64,000 nt of DNA from Coenobita brevimanus (taxonomy: Eukaryota; Arthropoda; Malacostraca; Decapoda; Coenobitidae), in assembly GCA_032717465.1 (NCBI GenBank), contig CM064690.1, forward strand, positions 27,418,153-27,482,152, in the 5' to 3' direction. Under the pieces are notes generated by a model. The model was not told the origin of the DNA and did not search any database. It worked only from the letters and a program-made list of their open reading frames with translations. Made by a program: the position numbers and the translations under genes. This document shows positions 1 to 10,700 of the stretch, piece after piece. The first letter of the stretch is position 1. Every line of letters begins with the position of its first letter.

Positions 1-100
1 TTCCTACGATAATTTTATTTTTATTTGTGCTGATTTGACCATTTCTGGATTTTTCTTTTTTCGAATGAGGTGGAGCTTATTTCTTCAGGTTCATGTTTAT

Positions 101-150
101 ATCTATCTATCTATATCTATCTATCGGTATCTATCTATCTACCTAAGTAT
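101..150. repeat. interrupted (CTAT)n microsatellite
   Basis: Repeated CTAT units with point interruptions, in AT-rich DNA that would be intronic if the exon just downstream is real. Confidence 0.9.
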
Positions 151-290
151 CTACTGGATTTCCTTCTTAAACCTATACAACTATTATCGGTATAACTGAT
201 ATATGTACTTTGTTAAATCATATCTTAATTATTGCATTTATGTTCTAATTGTTATTTAACAACGTAACTGTTCTATGTGTTCCACTGTAG

Positions 291-417
291 GCAATGACTA
301 TGAAACCGGTTCGTGAAGGCAACAAACAGTACAATACACCACTACATAATAACCATCTGACCACTACAACAGAGCCGTTTATACTGAGGAACGTCGGGAC
401 TGTCACCCTGGACTGTC
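291..417 (+). CDS. candidate internal coding exon, gene unidentified
   Basis: A 127-bp block looks like an internal exon. It is preceded by a pyrimidine-biased stretch ending in CACTGTAG and followed by a strong donor, GTAAGT. Only one of three frames is open (42 codons, entering at phase 0 and leaving at phase 1); the other two meet stops within 25 bases. The peptide starts AMTMKPVREGNKQY and ends EPFILRNVGTVTLDC. The last part resembles the beginning of an immunoglobulin-type domain (small residue, T-V-T-L-x-C around the first cysteine), but this is only suggestive. Amino-acid use is unlike the low-complexity frames elsewhere in the window. No partner exon was recognised, so the product is unknown. 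The upstream in-frame codon is TAG inside the acceptor, so it is not an open frame running in from the left. Confidence 0.45.
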
Positions 418-604
418 GTAAGTGTTTTAGCAGGACTGATTTTATGGCGTGTCAGTGGGCCTTGTGATGGAGCTGTAAAACCTGCTTTATCGAAATTCAT
501 ATCCTCAGGCTATTTCTCTGCCATCGCCCGCATCAGATTCACCATTTTACGATCAACAGTTCACTTCTTTTTATCGCTCAACCCACTCCCCCTCCATTCC
601 TGGT

Positions 605-690
605 TTCATTTTTCGTTTTTATTTTACTCTTACTACCGCCAGACGACTTTATTCAGAAAAAAATAGGTGAAAAGGGTGAAGAATCTGCAT
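605..690. mobile_element. partial TTAA-type (piggyBac-like) MITE
   Basis: Contains the family core CCAGACGACTTTATTCAG preceded by TTTTTATTTTACTCTTAC, as in better copies at 51309-51408 and 59514-59609. Both termini are too decayed to place. Confidence 0.35.
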
Positions 691-769
691 TTATTTCCTT
701 CAGTATACTTACTTTTTTTTTTTTTTTATATAATACTACTGAATGCCGATAATTCTCTACTCAGGAGAG

Positions 770-1835
770 ATGTACCGTGCCAAAGAGTTAAATTTTGCTA
801 CCTCTTTGTGTTTCTTCTTTCCCTTTTTCCGTATTTCTCCTCCTATACCTCAAATCCTCATTCTCGTTTCATTTACTATTCTCCTCAATACCCCTCCTTT
901 TTTTTTTTTTTTAACTAGTTTTACCCATCGTCTTCGTATTTTCAGGATCCCCCTCCCCCTTTTCCCTCCCTGTCCTGATCTTCACTTGCCACTCTCCTTT
1001 CATCTCCTGTTTCTCTCAGTATCTTATCATCTTTTCCGTTCACCTCCTTCCCTTCGTCCTTTCTCCCGGTCTACTTTTATCCAATCCTCAATTTTCCTCT
1101 TAGCCCTTTTTTTCTGTTCCATTTCCTTCTTTATGCTTTTCGCGTTCATTCCTTCTGTCCGACTGCACTTATTCCGTCTTCTTATATCCTGTGAATATTC
1201 CTCCTCTCTTCCTTCTTCATCCTTGCCTTTGCCCTAACTCTTACCTCCTCTTTCCCATTCCTCCTGCCCACTTTCTCTCTACACTCCTTTTTTTTTTTCA
1301 CTATTTTCTCTGTACCTACTCCAGTTCCGCCTCTTTCCTTTCGTCCTACTGCCTCCTTACTTCGTCTCCGAAATTTCCTCTTTTCCCCTGTTCCTTCTCG
1401 TCCTTTGGTTTCTCCCTCTTCCTCCTGTCTACTCTATTCCTGTCGCCCCTTTTCCTCAGATTCCATTCTCTTCTCCTCCTATTCCTTCTCTCTTCTTTCC
1501 TCCTCTCTTCACTCTTCACTCTCTGTCACCCCCTTTCTTTCTCTCTATCCTCTTCCAATCATCCTTCTTCATTTTAGTCCGTTTTCTGCTCCTCCTCTTT
1601 CTTCTAATTTCTATCTTCCAGTCATCTTCCTCCCTCTCCATCTTTCATCTTTCTTACTTCACTTCCCTCTTTCCTCTTGTCTCCCCTCTTTCCTCTCCTC
1701 TGCCCTATGTCCTCTAACCACTTTTCTTTTTCCCCAGTCTTTACACCTCCTCCCCCTTCTTTCAACTTTCCTCCTTGCCTCCTCCTGCTTCCTCTTTCCT
1801 CTTCTCCACCCCAGGGCGCGAGTACCCCCACCCCC
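770..1835 (+). repeat. kilobase polypyrimidine tract
   Basis: About 1.07 kb of almost pure C+T on the plus strand, made of irregular TTCCTCC, CTCTTCC and TTTCCTT words with short T runs. Open frames across it give Ser/Leu/Phe/Pro-only peptides and are not genes. It is followed by a purine tract at 1925-2336, so the two could pair as a very imperfect hairpin. Confidence 0.9.
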
Positions 1836-1924
1836 CTCCAACTGAGAGAGGGTCGAGAGGGGCCTTCAAAACTGCCAATATCTCTGAAAGGCTACTTCAA
1901 AATATTCCTGATAGCTGAGGCTTT

Positions 1925-2285
1925 TAAATCTCCTTTCTGCTCTGCTGGAGGGGAGGAGCTGGAGAGAAGAGGGAGGGAGGGAGGAAGGGAAGGAGGGAGA
2001 GAAGGAAGGGAGGGGAAAGGCAGAGAAGGAGCTGGAAAGTGGAGGGATGGAAGAAGTGAAAGAAGGAGAGAGACGGGCAGGGAAAGAGGCTGGAAAGAGG
2101 GGAAGAGGGAAGGAGGAGAGTGGCTGGAAAGGAGAGTGAGAGAGAGTGGAAAACAGGAAGAGAAAAAGGGCTCGTGAGAAGGGATGGGGGGAAGGGGAAG
2201 ATGGAGAAGTAGAAAGGATGAAAGGGAAAAAGGAAGGAAGGAGAGGTAAGGGGGAACGGTGGATGGAAAGGAGGAAGGGAAGGGA

Positions 2286-2336
<51 letters not shown>
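1925..2336 (+). repeat. polypurine tract ending in (GA)24
   Basis: GGGAGGAAGG-type purine words for about 360 bp, closing in an uninterrupted (GA)n from 2289. The complement reads as a Ser/Leu/Phe low-complexity frame. Confidence 0.92.
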
Positions 2337-2340
<4 letters not shown>

Positions 2341-2491
2341 TATAGCTGACTGTAAAAAAAACAACTCTCCCCCCTCCCCCCCAAAAAAGTATGATGAATA
2401 TTATTAATAACCGACAATGGAATAAGAGACAAATGGAAATTAACCAAGCTTACGAATTACATACTGAAAAAGCAAGAATACAAACAAAAAT

Positions 2492-2493
<2 letters not shown>

Positions 2494-2543
<50 letters not shown>

Positions 2544-2581
2544 ATCACACACACACACACAGACACACACACACACACACA
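2494..2581. repeat. (CA)n microsatellite, interrupted
   Basis: Pure CA to 2540, then CA broken by GCAAT and AGA. Confidence 0.98.
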
Positions 2582-3058
2582 AAACACTGAGAAAGTATAG
2601 GGGAACAAAGAGGAGAAGGACACTTTAGTGGAGAATAATAAAGATGAAGGTAAGAGGGGGGAGTAATCAAAGGAGGAGATAAAGGATGGAGGTAGTCAGT
2701 AAAGGTTGAGTAGGCAGAATGAATCAAGAAACTGGAAGAAATAGGGGACACGAGAAATCAGAAGAAACAGTAAGTAGTATGAACAAGAAGGAGGAAGAAA
2801 GTGGAAATAAAAATGAAGACGGAAGAAGACTATGAATAAAGGACGGAATTTAAATAATTAAATAAAAAGGACTGTAGGAAAGTATGTATATTAACGACCT
2901 ATATGAAAGAATGGAAAATAGACAGAAAATAAAGTTCCGTAGCATTAACAGAAGGAAATATGTGAAAATTGGAGATTAGAATGATATTAATAAAGAAGTT
3001 GGGAAACAAACGGGAAGAAGATGAGCAGTAAAAATAAAGGAAATACAACAAAGAAGAA

Positions 3059-3531
3059 AGAAGAAAAATGGCTATAAAAACAAAGAAAGCACCAGAGAAA
3101 TAAAATACATATAAACAGAAATAAAGTTCGAAAATAAAGAAGCACATGTAATTAAAGAATGTTAAGATAAAAAAAAAAGATAAAAAAGGAAAATAAAAGG
3201 CTCGCGCAATATAAGAACAAATCAAAATGAACAAAAATGGGAAGAGAAGAGTGAGGGGGAGGGGGACTAAAGAAAAAAGACGGTTGAAGTAGTTAGAAGA
3301 AAAATGGCTATAAAAACGAAGAAAACACCAATAAGAAAAAACTATAAAAAAAAAGAAAGTTCTGAAATAAAGGTACATAAATAAAAAAGATAAGCTTGGC
3401 AAAAAATAAGGAAAAAAACAAAAACAAATAAAAAAACTTGTGTAAAATAGGAACAAATCAAACTGAACAAAAAACGGGAGGAAGAGAAGAGTGAGGGGGA
3501 GGGGGGACTAAAGAAAAAAGAAGGTTGGAGT
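3059..3531. repeat. tandem duplication, two units of about 236 bp
   Basis: Unit 1 runs to about 3294 and unit 2 follows directly. Both begin GAAAAATGGCTATAAAAAC and both end in GAGTGAGGGGGAGGGGG followed by ACTAAAGAAAAAAG. Divergence is mainly in A-run length. A partial earlier unit may start near 3000. The surrounding 2600-3540 stretch is otherwise A-rich purine DNA with no gene signal. Confidence 0.75.
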
Positions 3532-3744
3532 TATGGGGAAGTTTTATGTGCTCTGAATATGCTGTCGCGTGGAGTACTTACAGCCGGGGCGTGTCCGGAA
3601 TATTCTTCACCCTCTTTGACTTCTAATCCGGATTTTCAGGGGAATGGGGGGAGGCGGTGGGTGGTTGGTTTCGATTCTGGTGTGGTGTCCTCCCGGTTCT
3701 TAATCTCTGAAAAAGATAAATTTTTGTGTTATTTTCCCGTTACT
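3532..3744. other. short unique stretch, no supported gene
   Basis: Mixed-composition sequence with a short open frame (67 codons from a non-ATG start) but no recognisable motif or splice pair. Confidence 0.5.
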
Positions 3745-3955
3745 ATACTTCGTTCGTCTTAACTTCGCCTAGATTTTCGTCCATTTTGTAGCTTATTTCA
3801 CGTAGATCAGTGACACAAAACGGCGCTGCTACTGCTCTACATCCTTTGCACAGCACTTCTTCGTGATTAGCATCATACTCTAACTTCAATCATTGGCCAT
3901 AACTGAACATTCGAGATGGGGAGATGATAATTTTATGCCAAGTTTAAGTGAACAT
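3745..3955 (+). mobile_element. MITE family B copy 1
   Basis: Left end CGTTCGTCTTAACTTCGCC and right end GCCAAGTTTAAGTGAAC are imperfect inverted repeats. Between them lies the family core CAGCACTTCTTCGTGATTAGC. About ten copies occur in the window. The A-box region is mutated here (TAGATCAGTGACA). Confidence 0.7.
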
Positions 3956-4297
3956 TCTTACATGAAGGATAAATATAAAGGTACTGTATATCTATTCCTT
4001 ATATTCAATGAACAGTATAAGTGGCCGAATAAATGAAAACTATCTCAATAAAAATATTTCTAAAAACCAATATTCAACTTAATAATTAGGGATAAGTGTT
4101 CCATGTCACTGTAAACTTATTATTTCATTTCACAGTTCTGGTTTATACATATAATTTTGAAACCTAACTTTAACACGCATTATTCATTTTGGTAATAGCA
4201 CATACATCTCATGAAAAGCTTATACGAAAACAAGGTAGCCATTTACGATTACTTTCACGAACATGTTTTCTTTACAAACTACGAAGACACACATTAT
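3956..4297. other. AT-rich unique stretch
   Basis: AT-rich DNA with no coherent frame, repeat or motif that I can support. Confidence 0.5.
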
Positions 4298-4514
4298 GAC
4301 CCGTATTTTCGTCAGGTAAGGAGGCCCCGTAACACCTCATCCTTACCGATTTATTTCTTGGCTGCTTAATAACCTTTTGTGAATTATTTATGCAGCGTAT
4401 GGCGAAAATGGAATGATTTATTTAACTGAGGAAAACAGTAAGGTGTAACAAGCAAAATATGTCGCTTAGGAAAAGGTGTTTGGGAGCTTCCTCAACCGAA
4501 AAGAATACAAGTCT
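4298..4514. mobile_element. MITE family C copy 1
   Basis: The left end (GACCCGTATTTTCGTCAGG, then GTAAGGAGGCCCC) is the imperfect inverted complement of the right end (GTGTTTGGGAGCTTCC, then AAAGAATACAAGTC). The interior has GTATGGCGAAAATGGAATG and AACAGTAAGGTGTAA, shared with the copy at 56206-56437. Confidence 0.7.
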
Positions 4515-5017
4515 AACTCATTCTCTGGTAAGCATATATGATTTACAGTCTACAAGCTTTCGAAAATGTAAAAACACACGAGGATGAGAATAACATTACC
4601 ATAAAAAGTCACACTGGCTGCTTTTCCAAGTATTTATATATTTATTCTTGTTTATGTTTACATTCTTGCAGTTACTGTTCACCAGCAATAATTTACTCCT
4701 ATTCAGGCGTATATACTACTCAATTCGGCTGACAATTTAACTGATTTATTCTGGCTAACCTCAGACGATTTTCCTCGCTACTACGAAGCGTCCCGAAGCC
4801 TAAGAATCAAACTGACACATGATACTGTCCACTCTTTCAATGGATCAATATTGCATGTACTTTATTATTTATTCATCCATTCATTTATATTTTGATAATG
4901 TGAGACGGTATTATTCAGCCAGCGTAATCTGGGCAAAGCGCTGGATTATGAAGGGAAAAACAGAACATATTTTTCAGTGTTACACCTTAGCTACAGATTT
5001 CCACAGCAAATTCATTT

Positions 5018-5098
5018 ATTTATTTATTTATTTATTTATTTATTATTATTATTATTGTTATTATTATTATTACTATTATTATTATTATTATTATTATT
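5018..5098. repeat. (TTTA)n-(TTA)n microsatellite
   Basis: TTTA repeats passing into TTA repeats, ending in TTTTAACG. Confidence 0.97.
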
Positions 5099-5399
5099 TT
5101 AACGTTTTCAGGCCTCGTCTCACTCTAGTGGAAGCATATATCATTTACTTTATTGAGGCGCTCAAGAACAATAAAACATACACTGAGGATAAAGCCATTA
5201 CTATAAAGGGCCGGACCAGACCATCTCCGCCAGCACTGTGTCCCTGTTTTAAGAGTTCCATTCTGGTGATGACGTACCGCCGAGAGAGGGTTAAGGCCCA
5301 TGTTCCCCGTTTGCCTCGTTTACATAGGATGGAGGTGCATAGTGATTAGTATGTTAAGTGGCTCATTATCACTGGTTACCCACTTGTCCACGTCTGACC

Positions 5400-6270
5400 C
5401 AAACATCGACCCTTCCCTCGTCCTACCCTCATAACTTACAGCCTCCACTTCTCAATCTTTAAGTGGTCAAGGTAGACATGATTACTTGTAGGTATTTGCA
5501 TGACCTCCTAGAATAATTATGTCTTAAGATTTTTTCAGGTTTCTCTACTTTAAGAGATCAGCTCTCCTTCGTCCTACCCTCACAACTTACAACCCCCACT
5601 TCTCAATCTTTAATTGGTCAAGGTACAAATGATTACAGGTAGTTTGCAGGACAAACAGCATTAGAACAATTGTGTCTTGGATTTCTAGTTCTCCCTAGTT
5701 TAAAGAATCAGCAGTTCCTCATCCTAACCTCATAACTTACAACCACCACTTATCAATCTTAAAGTGTCAAGGGAAGAATTGATTATTGGTGGGCATTATG
5801 ATCGCCCTATTATTAGAAAATAAAAGTCTGGAAATCATATACAGCCTTTCCTGATTCACAGATCTGTCTTCCTTCGTCCTACCCTCATAACTTACCACCA
5901 TCACTTATCGATCTTTACTTTAGTGCCCATGGTGAAAAATATGACCCGTATATTGTATGAATTACTATATGAGCTCCATAAAAGTCAGTCTAGAAATTAT
6001 GCAGCTTCTCTTGCTTCACATTACCTCCCTTTCTCGTCCTACACCCACAGCTGCACCCACAACTTCCCCAAATTTACTTATATATCTAAGGTGGAAATGA
6101 TAATAACTTGGAATTTTGCTTTCACTACTGCATGACCTCAAAAATCAGTCTGAGAATTACGGACTGTAACCTGGTTCACCCTGTCAGCCATCTCCAATCA
6201 TTCCCCTATAATTAACAACGAACACTTCATCGTATTTCCTTTGGTGCCGGCATTAGAAATTATCAGTGCT
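5400..6270 (+). repeat. satellite-like tandem array, about 155-bp unit, about 6 units
   Basis: The landmark TCCTACCCTCATAACTTAC, followed by CCACTTCTCAATCTTTA and GTCAAGG, recurs at 5421, 5572, 5722, 5877, 6037 and in decayed form near 6192. Steps are therefore 151, 150, 155, 160 and about 155 bp. Units are diverged but collinear. A further decayed unit may extend to about 6470. No coding frame is conserved across units. Confidence 0.8.
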
Positions 6271-6491
6271 GGGTATTTGGCAAAAAGTACGGTATTACCT
6301 CAGGATCCCTTCACAGAGATAACAGTTCTACTTCTTAGGCACTACGTAGCTATTTTTTCCCCTCTCGTAATGAAGTAGTCAACAATTTCCGATCCCCCTA
6401 TCACTATTATTAGGACTTCCGTATAATTATCTAACCACCATCAAGTAATTTATTCAGTCTAGGAAGAGGCTAAAACATAATTAATCTGTCT

Positions 6492-6702
6492 TTACTTCAT
6501 TCACTTTACCTTGGTCCAAATTTTCATCCATTTGCAACTTATTTCACTTAGCTCAATGGCAGAAGGAGAGTACTGTGGCTCCACGTCCTTTCTGCAACAC
6601 TTCTTCGTGACTAGCATCATATTCTTGTGTTAATCTACTGTTATAGCTCAGCATTCAAAATAGAGGGACGGCAGTTTTAAGCCAAGGAAAAGTGAACAGA
6701 AT
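6492..6702 (+). mobile_element. MITE family B copy 2
   Basis: Left TTCACTTTACCTTGGTCC and right GCCAAGGAAAAGTGAAC form inverted ends. The interior has an almost perfect tRNA-type A-box (TAGCTCAATGGCAGA) and the core CTTCTTCGTGACTAGCATC. Confidence 0.8.
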
Positions 6703-6759
6703 ATAGTGATGATATTAAGCTTCTCTTCCGAACTTCCTACTTTACAGACCTTTCTCCCT

Positions 6760-7815
6760 TTTCCCTCCTTTAGTTCCTTCCTCTCCCTTCTCTTCCTTCC
6801 ATTCTTTCTCATCCCCTTTCCTTGCTCTCTGTTCCTTCCCATTTTTTTTCTCCTTTCTTTCCACTCCTCCCTTTCCTTCCTCTTTCCTTCTGTTCCCCAT
6901 GTATTTCCCTCCCCTCCCTTTTTCTACCTATATTCCTTCTTCCTCTTTCGTTCCATCACTTCAACCTGAATCTCTCCTTCTGTTCCTATCTTTCCTCTCC
7001 TTCCGTCTTCCTTCTGTTTCCTCCATGTCGCCGTTCGTCCCCCTTTCCTTCCTACAGTATCACTTTACCCTGCACTCTTCCTTTTCTCTTTCTCTCCCTC
7101 TCCTTCCTTTCCTTCATTCCTCCTTCTTTCCCATCTTCCTTTCAAACCCTTCTTGTACACCCCCCCCCCTGTTCTCTTTACCACTTCCTTTTCCTTTCTT
7201 TTTCCTCCACCATCACTATATTGCATTCTTTCTCATTCCCTCTCTCCTCCTCTTCATCCTTCCTCTTTTTCCCTCTTCCTATATCCCTTTCCTGCTTGCT
7301 TTCCACTCCTCCCTTTCCTTAACATTTCATTTCAGTCTCTCTCTCTCTCTCTCTTTTCATCTTTCCATTCATCCCCTTCACCAATATTTCCCCATCAACT
7401 CCTCCCCCTTCCCCTACCTTTCATTTCCCTCCATAAGTGCATTTCTCTCCCCTTGTTTCCTCCCTCTTTTCCTTACTTCTCATTCCTCTCCTTCCCTTCC
7501 GTTTTCTCTCTTCCCTTTATCCCTCCATGCTTGCATTCTTCCCCCCCACCCTTCTCTACCCTTTCTCTCCCACCTCCCGTTCCTCGCTCTCCCCCTCTAT
7601 CTTACTCTCCTTTCTCCCTTCTGTCCCTCCACATCTCCCTATTCCTCCCTTCTCTTCCCCTTCACTCCCTCCATCCCTTCTCTCCTCACCAAGTCCGACT
7701 CTTTTCCTTCCTCCCACCCCCCCCCTTTTTCTCTCCTTACCAGGTCTGACTCCTTCCATCCATCCCTCCTTCCCTCCCTTCCTCTCTCCCTCCCTCCCTC
7801 CCTCCTCCAGCCAGA
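6760..7815 (+). repeat. kilobase polypyrimidine tract
   Basis: About 1.05 kb of C+T words (CTTCCC, CCTCCCTT, TTCCTTCC), ending in (CCCT)n next to GACTCCGCCCGCTGCC. The 310-codon open frame across it consists almost only of Ser, Leu, Phe and Pro and is rejected as a gene. Confidence 0.92.
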
Positions 7816-8057
7816 CCACCGTGATGGATGACTCCGCCCGCTGCCGACAGAGGGCTCCAGTTTTTTCCTTCTATTTTTTTTCATCCTCTCCCTTCCTCCG
7901 GTTCGAACCCTCTTGCTTGACAACGGGTGACCACTTTTTCGCCCGTCTCCGCTATTAATCATCCCACGTAACACGATCAAAGCAGTCGGGCGGGGTTTGG
8001 GGTTGGGGTGTGGTTGTTAGGGCAGGAATTGGCTGGTTAGGTTGTTAGGTGTGGTGG

Positions 8058-8161
8058 TTAACGAGGAGGAGGAGGAGGAGAATTACGTGAGTGGAGAGGA
8101 GTAGAAGTAGGAAATGAATCAGTAAAGGAGGAGGAGGAGGAGGAGGAGGAGGAGGAGGAGA
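8058..8161. repeat. (GAG)n microsatellites
   Basis: Two GAG runs (about 8062-8081 and 8128-8161) separated by unique sequence. Confidence 0.95.
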
Positions 8162-8204
8162 GAACAGAAGCTGCATCTGGAGCAAAGTCCTCAGGCTCAA
8201 GATG

Positions 8205-8440
8205 CTGTTTGTCTGTCTGTCTGTCTGTGCTTCACCGTGTCTATTTCTGCCTGTTGCGATCTCTGTTTATTTCTCTGCTTCTATATTTCTCTGTTTTTGT
8301 ATTTCTCTGTTTTTGTATTTCTCTGTTTCTGTCATTCTCTGTTTCTGTATTTCTCTGTTTCTATAATTCTCTGTTTCTGTATTTTTACCATCTCTCTGAA
8401 TTTATCTGTCTGTCTCTGTATTTATCTGTTTCTGTGTGTT
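8205..8440 (+). repeat. (CTGT)n followed by 16-bp minisatellite
   Basis: A CTGT run at 8208-8229, then units of 16 bp with consensus CTCTGTTTCTGTATTT from about 8265, about ten units with single-base changes. Confidence 0.85.
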
Positions 8441-8538
8441 TTAATTATTTCTTTATTGTGTCTCTGTTTGTGTTTTACCTAAAGAAATAAAACTGTTAAT
8501 ATGTAGAGAAATTTCGTAGATATAAAAGGACACTAGGA

Positions 8539-8541
<3 letters not shown>

Positions 8542-8599
<58 letters not shown>
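8542..8599. repeat. (GA)n microsatellite
   Basis: Uninterrupted GA dinucleotides. A further CT tract is at 8735-8769 on the opposite phase. Confidence 0.98.
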
Positions 8600-8601
<2 letters not shown>

Positions 8602-8730
8602 AAGATATAAGAAAACACTATTAAGAACATAAGAAAACCGCTAGAAATAAGTTCCTCTATTCTCCTCCCTCTCCTTCTCTCCATCGTCCCTCTATATTCT
8701 CCCTCCTATTCACTCTCTCCTCCAGCCCTC

Positions 8731-8769
<39 letters not shown>

Positions 8770-8771
<2 letters not shown>

Positions 8772-9103
8772 CTACATTGGACTGGTCACCCTGGAGTTGC
8801 CACAGAATATGAGAATCTTTACTCTTCCGCCTCGTCCATCCTGGTAATCATATGCAAACAAGAGCGGGATCACCACAGATATAACTTCCGTCCTCCTGGG
8901 AAACACAAGCGATGCATCTTCGTGGAGGAGAGGCAAGAGGAGGAGGGGGAACTAATAAAAATGGTCAGCGTATTAAACCAACGACAGAGAGAAAATGTAT
9001 GTCAGAAATTGGGAACAGAAAGCGAAACGATGACAACAGAAATATCAATATTGTACGAGGGAAGGGAGATAACAGATATGCGTAGGGTAGGACTGTGCCT
9101 CAA

Positions 9104-9134
<31 letters not shown>

Positions 9135-10050
9135 TGACACTAATAAAAGTGGGTGGTGCAGTGTGGTGTATCAAAACCTGACATGAATGGACTCAGTCGT
9201 GTGGAAAATCATGTATAACTCAAGAACCGTCAATATTTCTCATACGAAGCGGGGACAAGTAAATAAGGTTACTGTGGATTTAGTCATGCGAACAACTTGA
9301 GTGACTCGAAAAATGCCAATATTTACCGTATGCCGGGAAGAATAGGAGTTAGGGAAGGGGGATACACAGCTGACATTGTATGAACACGTAGAAAGAAGGA
9401 ACGGGAGACAGAGAATGAGACGTGAGTACGAAGAGAAAGTATATGAGGGAGTGTGGTGTGTCGTGGGAAGAGAGGTCGTCACTGAGGAGGGACAGCTATG
9501 CCTGGAGATTCTTCTGTCCAAGCAACTCCTTACAAGATGCAGTGTTAGGCAAAAAGTGTATAGATAAAGGGATAGACAGTTAAGATGCTGCTATTCCTCA
9601 AAGGTAAAACAGCAGAAAAACACACCCATATCGCCACTATATATACAAGAGTCTTCGATGCATAAGCCTCTACACTGTACAGTATATACAGGTCTATCAG
9701 AATATATATTTCGTCACTTAAAACACTCCCTATGAGAACAGATCAATTCTCACAAAATAAATGCTAAATTATCCAAAGATAAAAAATAAAAGCACAAATA
9801 AATGGCAGAAAGTATACTCGTAAAAATCTCCCGCTGTTTCAAAAAATAGTAAATAAATGAAAAGATAGTAAAGTAACAGTGAATCCAACGCTAACAATCC
9901 GCAACCACGTCTCACATACACCCAGGCGTTTTTGTCTCCTTTGTCATGTGGAGCCAGACTATACAGAAGGTAATAACCCCTTTACTAAGATGATATATTG
10001 ATGTAGCTTATTTTCGCTACTGAAGAAGAACCTACCATACGGAAGGAATT
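8770..10050. other. mixed unique DNA with short repeats, no supported gene
   Basis: Contains an (AAT)n run at 9101-9133 and ordinary AT-rich sequence. No frame above background has splice sites or recognisable motifs. A diverged direct repeat of about 35 bp shares CACCCAGGCGT here with TATCCAGGCGTC near 10170. Confidence 0.5.
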
Positions 10051-10064
10051 AATTTAGGCCTTCT

Positions 10065-10135
10065 CTAACCCCTGAAGTTTCCCCTAAGATGAACGAAATC
10101 GGCAGCAAGAAAGGAATATAAAAGCACGGCATCGG
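10065..10135. mobile_element. partial TTAA-type MITE
   Basis: Starts CTAACCCCTGAAGTTTCCCC and continues with AACGAAATCGGCAGCAAG and ACGGCATCGG, matching the family order. The right terminus is lost. Confidence 0.45.
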
Positions 10136-10206
10136 AGAGAGAAGTTGATAATCCATGACCACACCGCATACGTATCCAGGCGTCTGTGTCCCCATCGTAA
10201 ACAGAG

Positions 10207-10232
10207 CGGGACTGGCAGGCAAACCAGTCCCG
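10207..10232. other. perfect 9-bp inverted repeat, 8-nt loop
   Basis: CGGGACTGG and CCAGTCCCG flank an 8-nt loop. GC-rich stem in AT-rich surroundings. Confidence 0.85.
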
Positions 10233-10358
10233 TCAAAAGCACACATCGTTATAGGGTGCAAGAACGTGTTTCAGTGAAGAGGTAAGCAATTCTACTATTC
10301 CTTAGGGTTTTGTCTTGACCATATGTATCTTATCTTTATCTTTTGTGGTACCCGTATC

Positions 10359-10503
10359 GTTACAGAGTTGACTAAAAGTGTGTTTGTGAGTGACGTGGAG
10401 GGAGCGAAGAGGAGGGGAAGACCAAGGATGAGATGGTGGGATGAAGTTGAGAGATATACCCCACGGGGTAAAGCCGCAACACACAGACACACAGATAGGT
10501 AGA
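10359..10503 (+). pseudogene. C-terminal remnant of a non-LTR retrotransposon ORF
   Basis: One frame, open from 10278 to the TAG at 10501-10503, encodes ELTKSVFVSDVEGAKRRG followed by RPRMRWWDEVERYTPRG. The motif (R/K)RGRPRxRWxDxV is the usual C-terminal tail of RTE/Jockey-like non-LTR reverse transcriptase proteins, often preceded by a V-x-x-S-x-V-x-G segment as here. No upstream reverse transcriptase motifs are found, so this is a 5'-truncated copy, the normal fate of LINE insertions. The reading frame is intact over about 45 codons, suggesting fairly recent insertion or chance survival. The family assignment rests on the motif only. Confidence 0.6.
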
Positions 10504-10700
10504 TAAAAAGACAGACAGAGACACTGATAGACAGACAGTACTGTTATAATATCAACATAGTTGTGCACATACGGGAAAAAGGGCTAACGAATAAAATGCA
10601 AAAATAAACTGGTAAGGACGAGGCCTAAACAGAATACTGTATTTATGTGACCTATGAACAATATTACAGTCGACAGGAAAAGCGAATAAGACAATGATTT

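Noticed and set aside
6899..7831. 310-codon plus-strand open frame
   Set aside because: Runs through pure polypyrimidine DNA; product is Ser/Leu/Phe/Pro only, and other frames are equally open.
7897..7910. B-box-like GGTTCGAACC
   Set aside because: A palindromic match with no A-box at a suitable distance on either strand and no cloverleaf.
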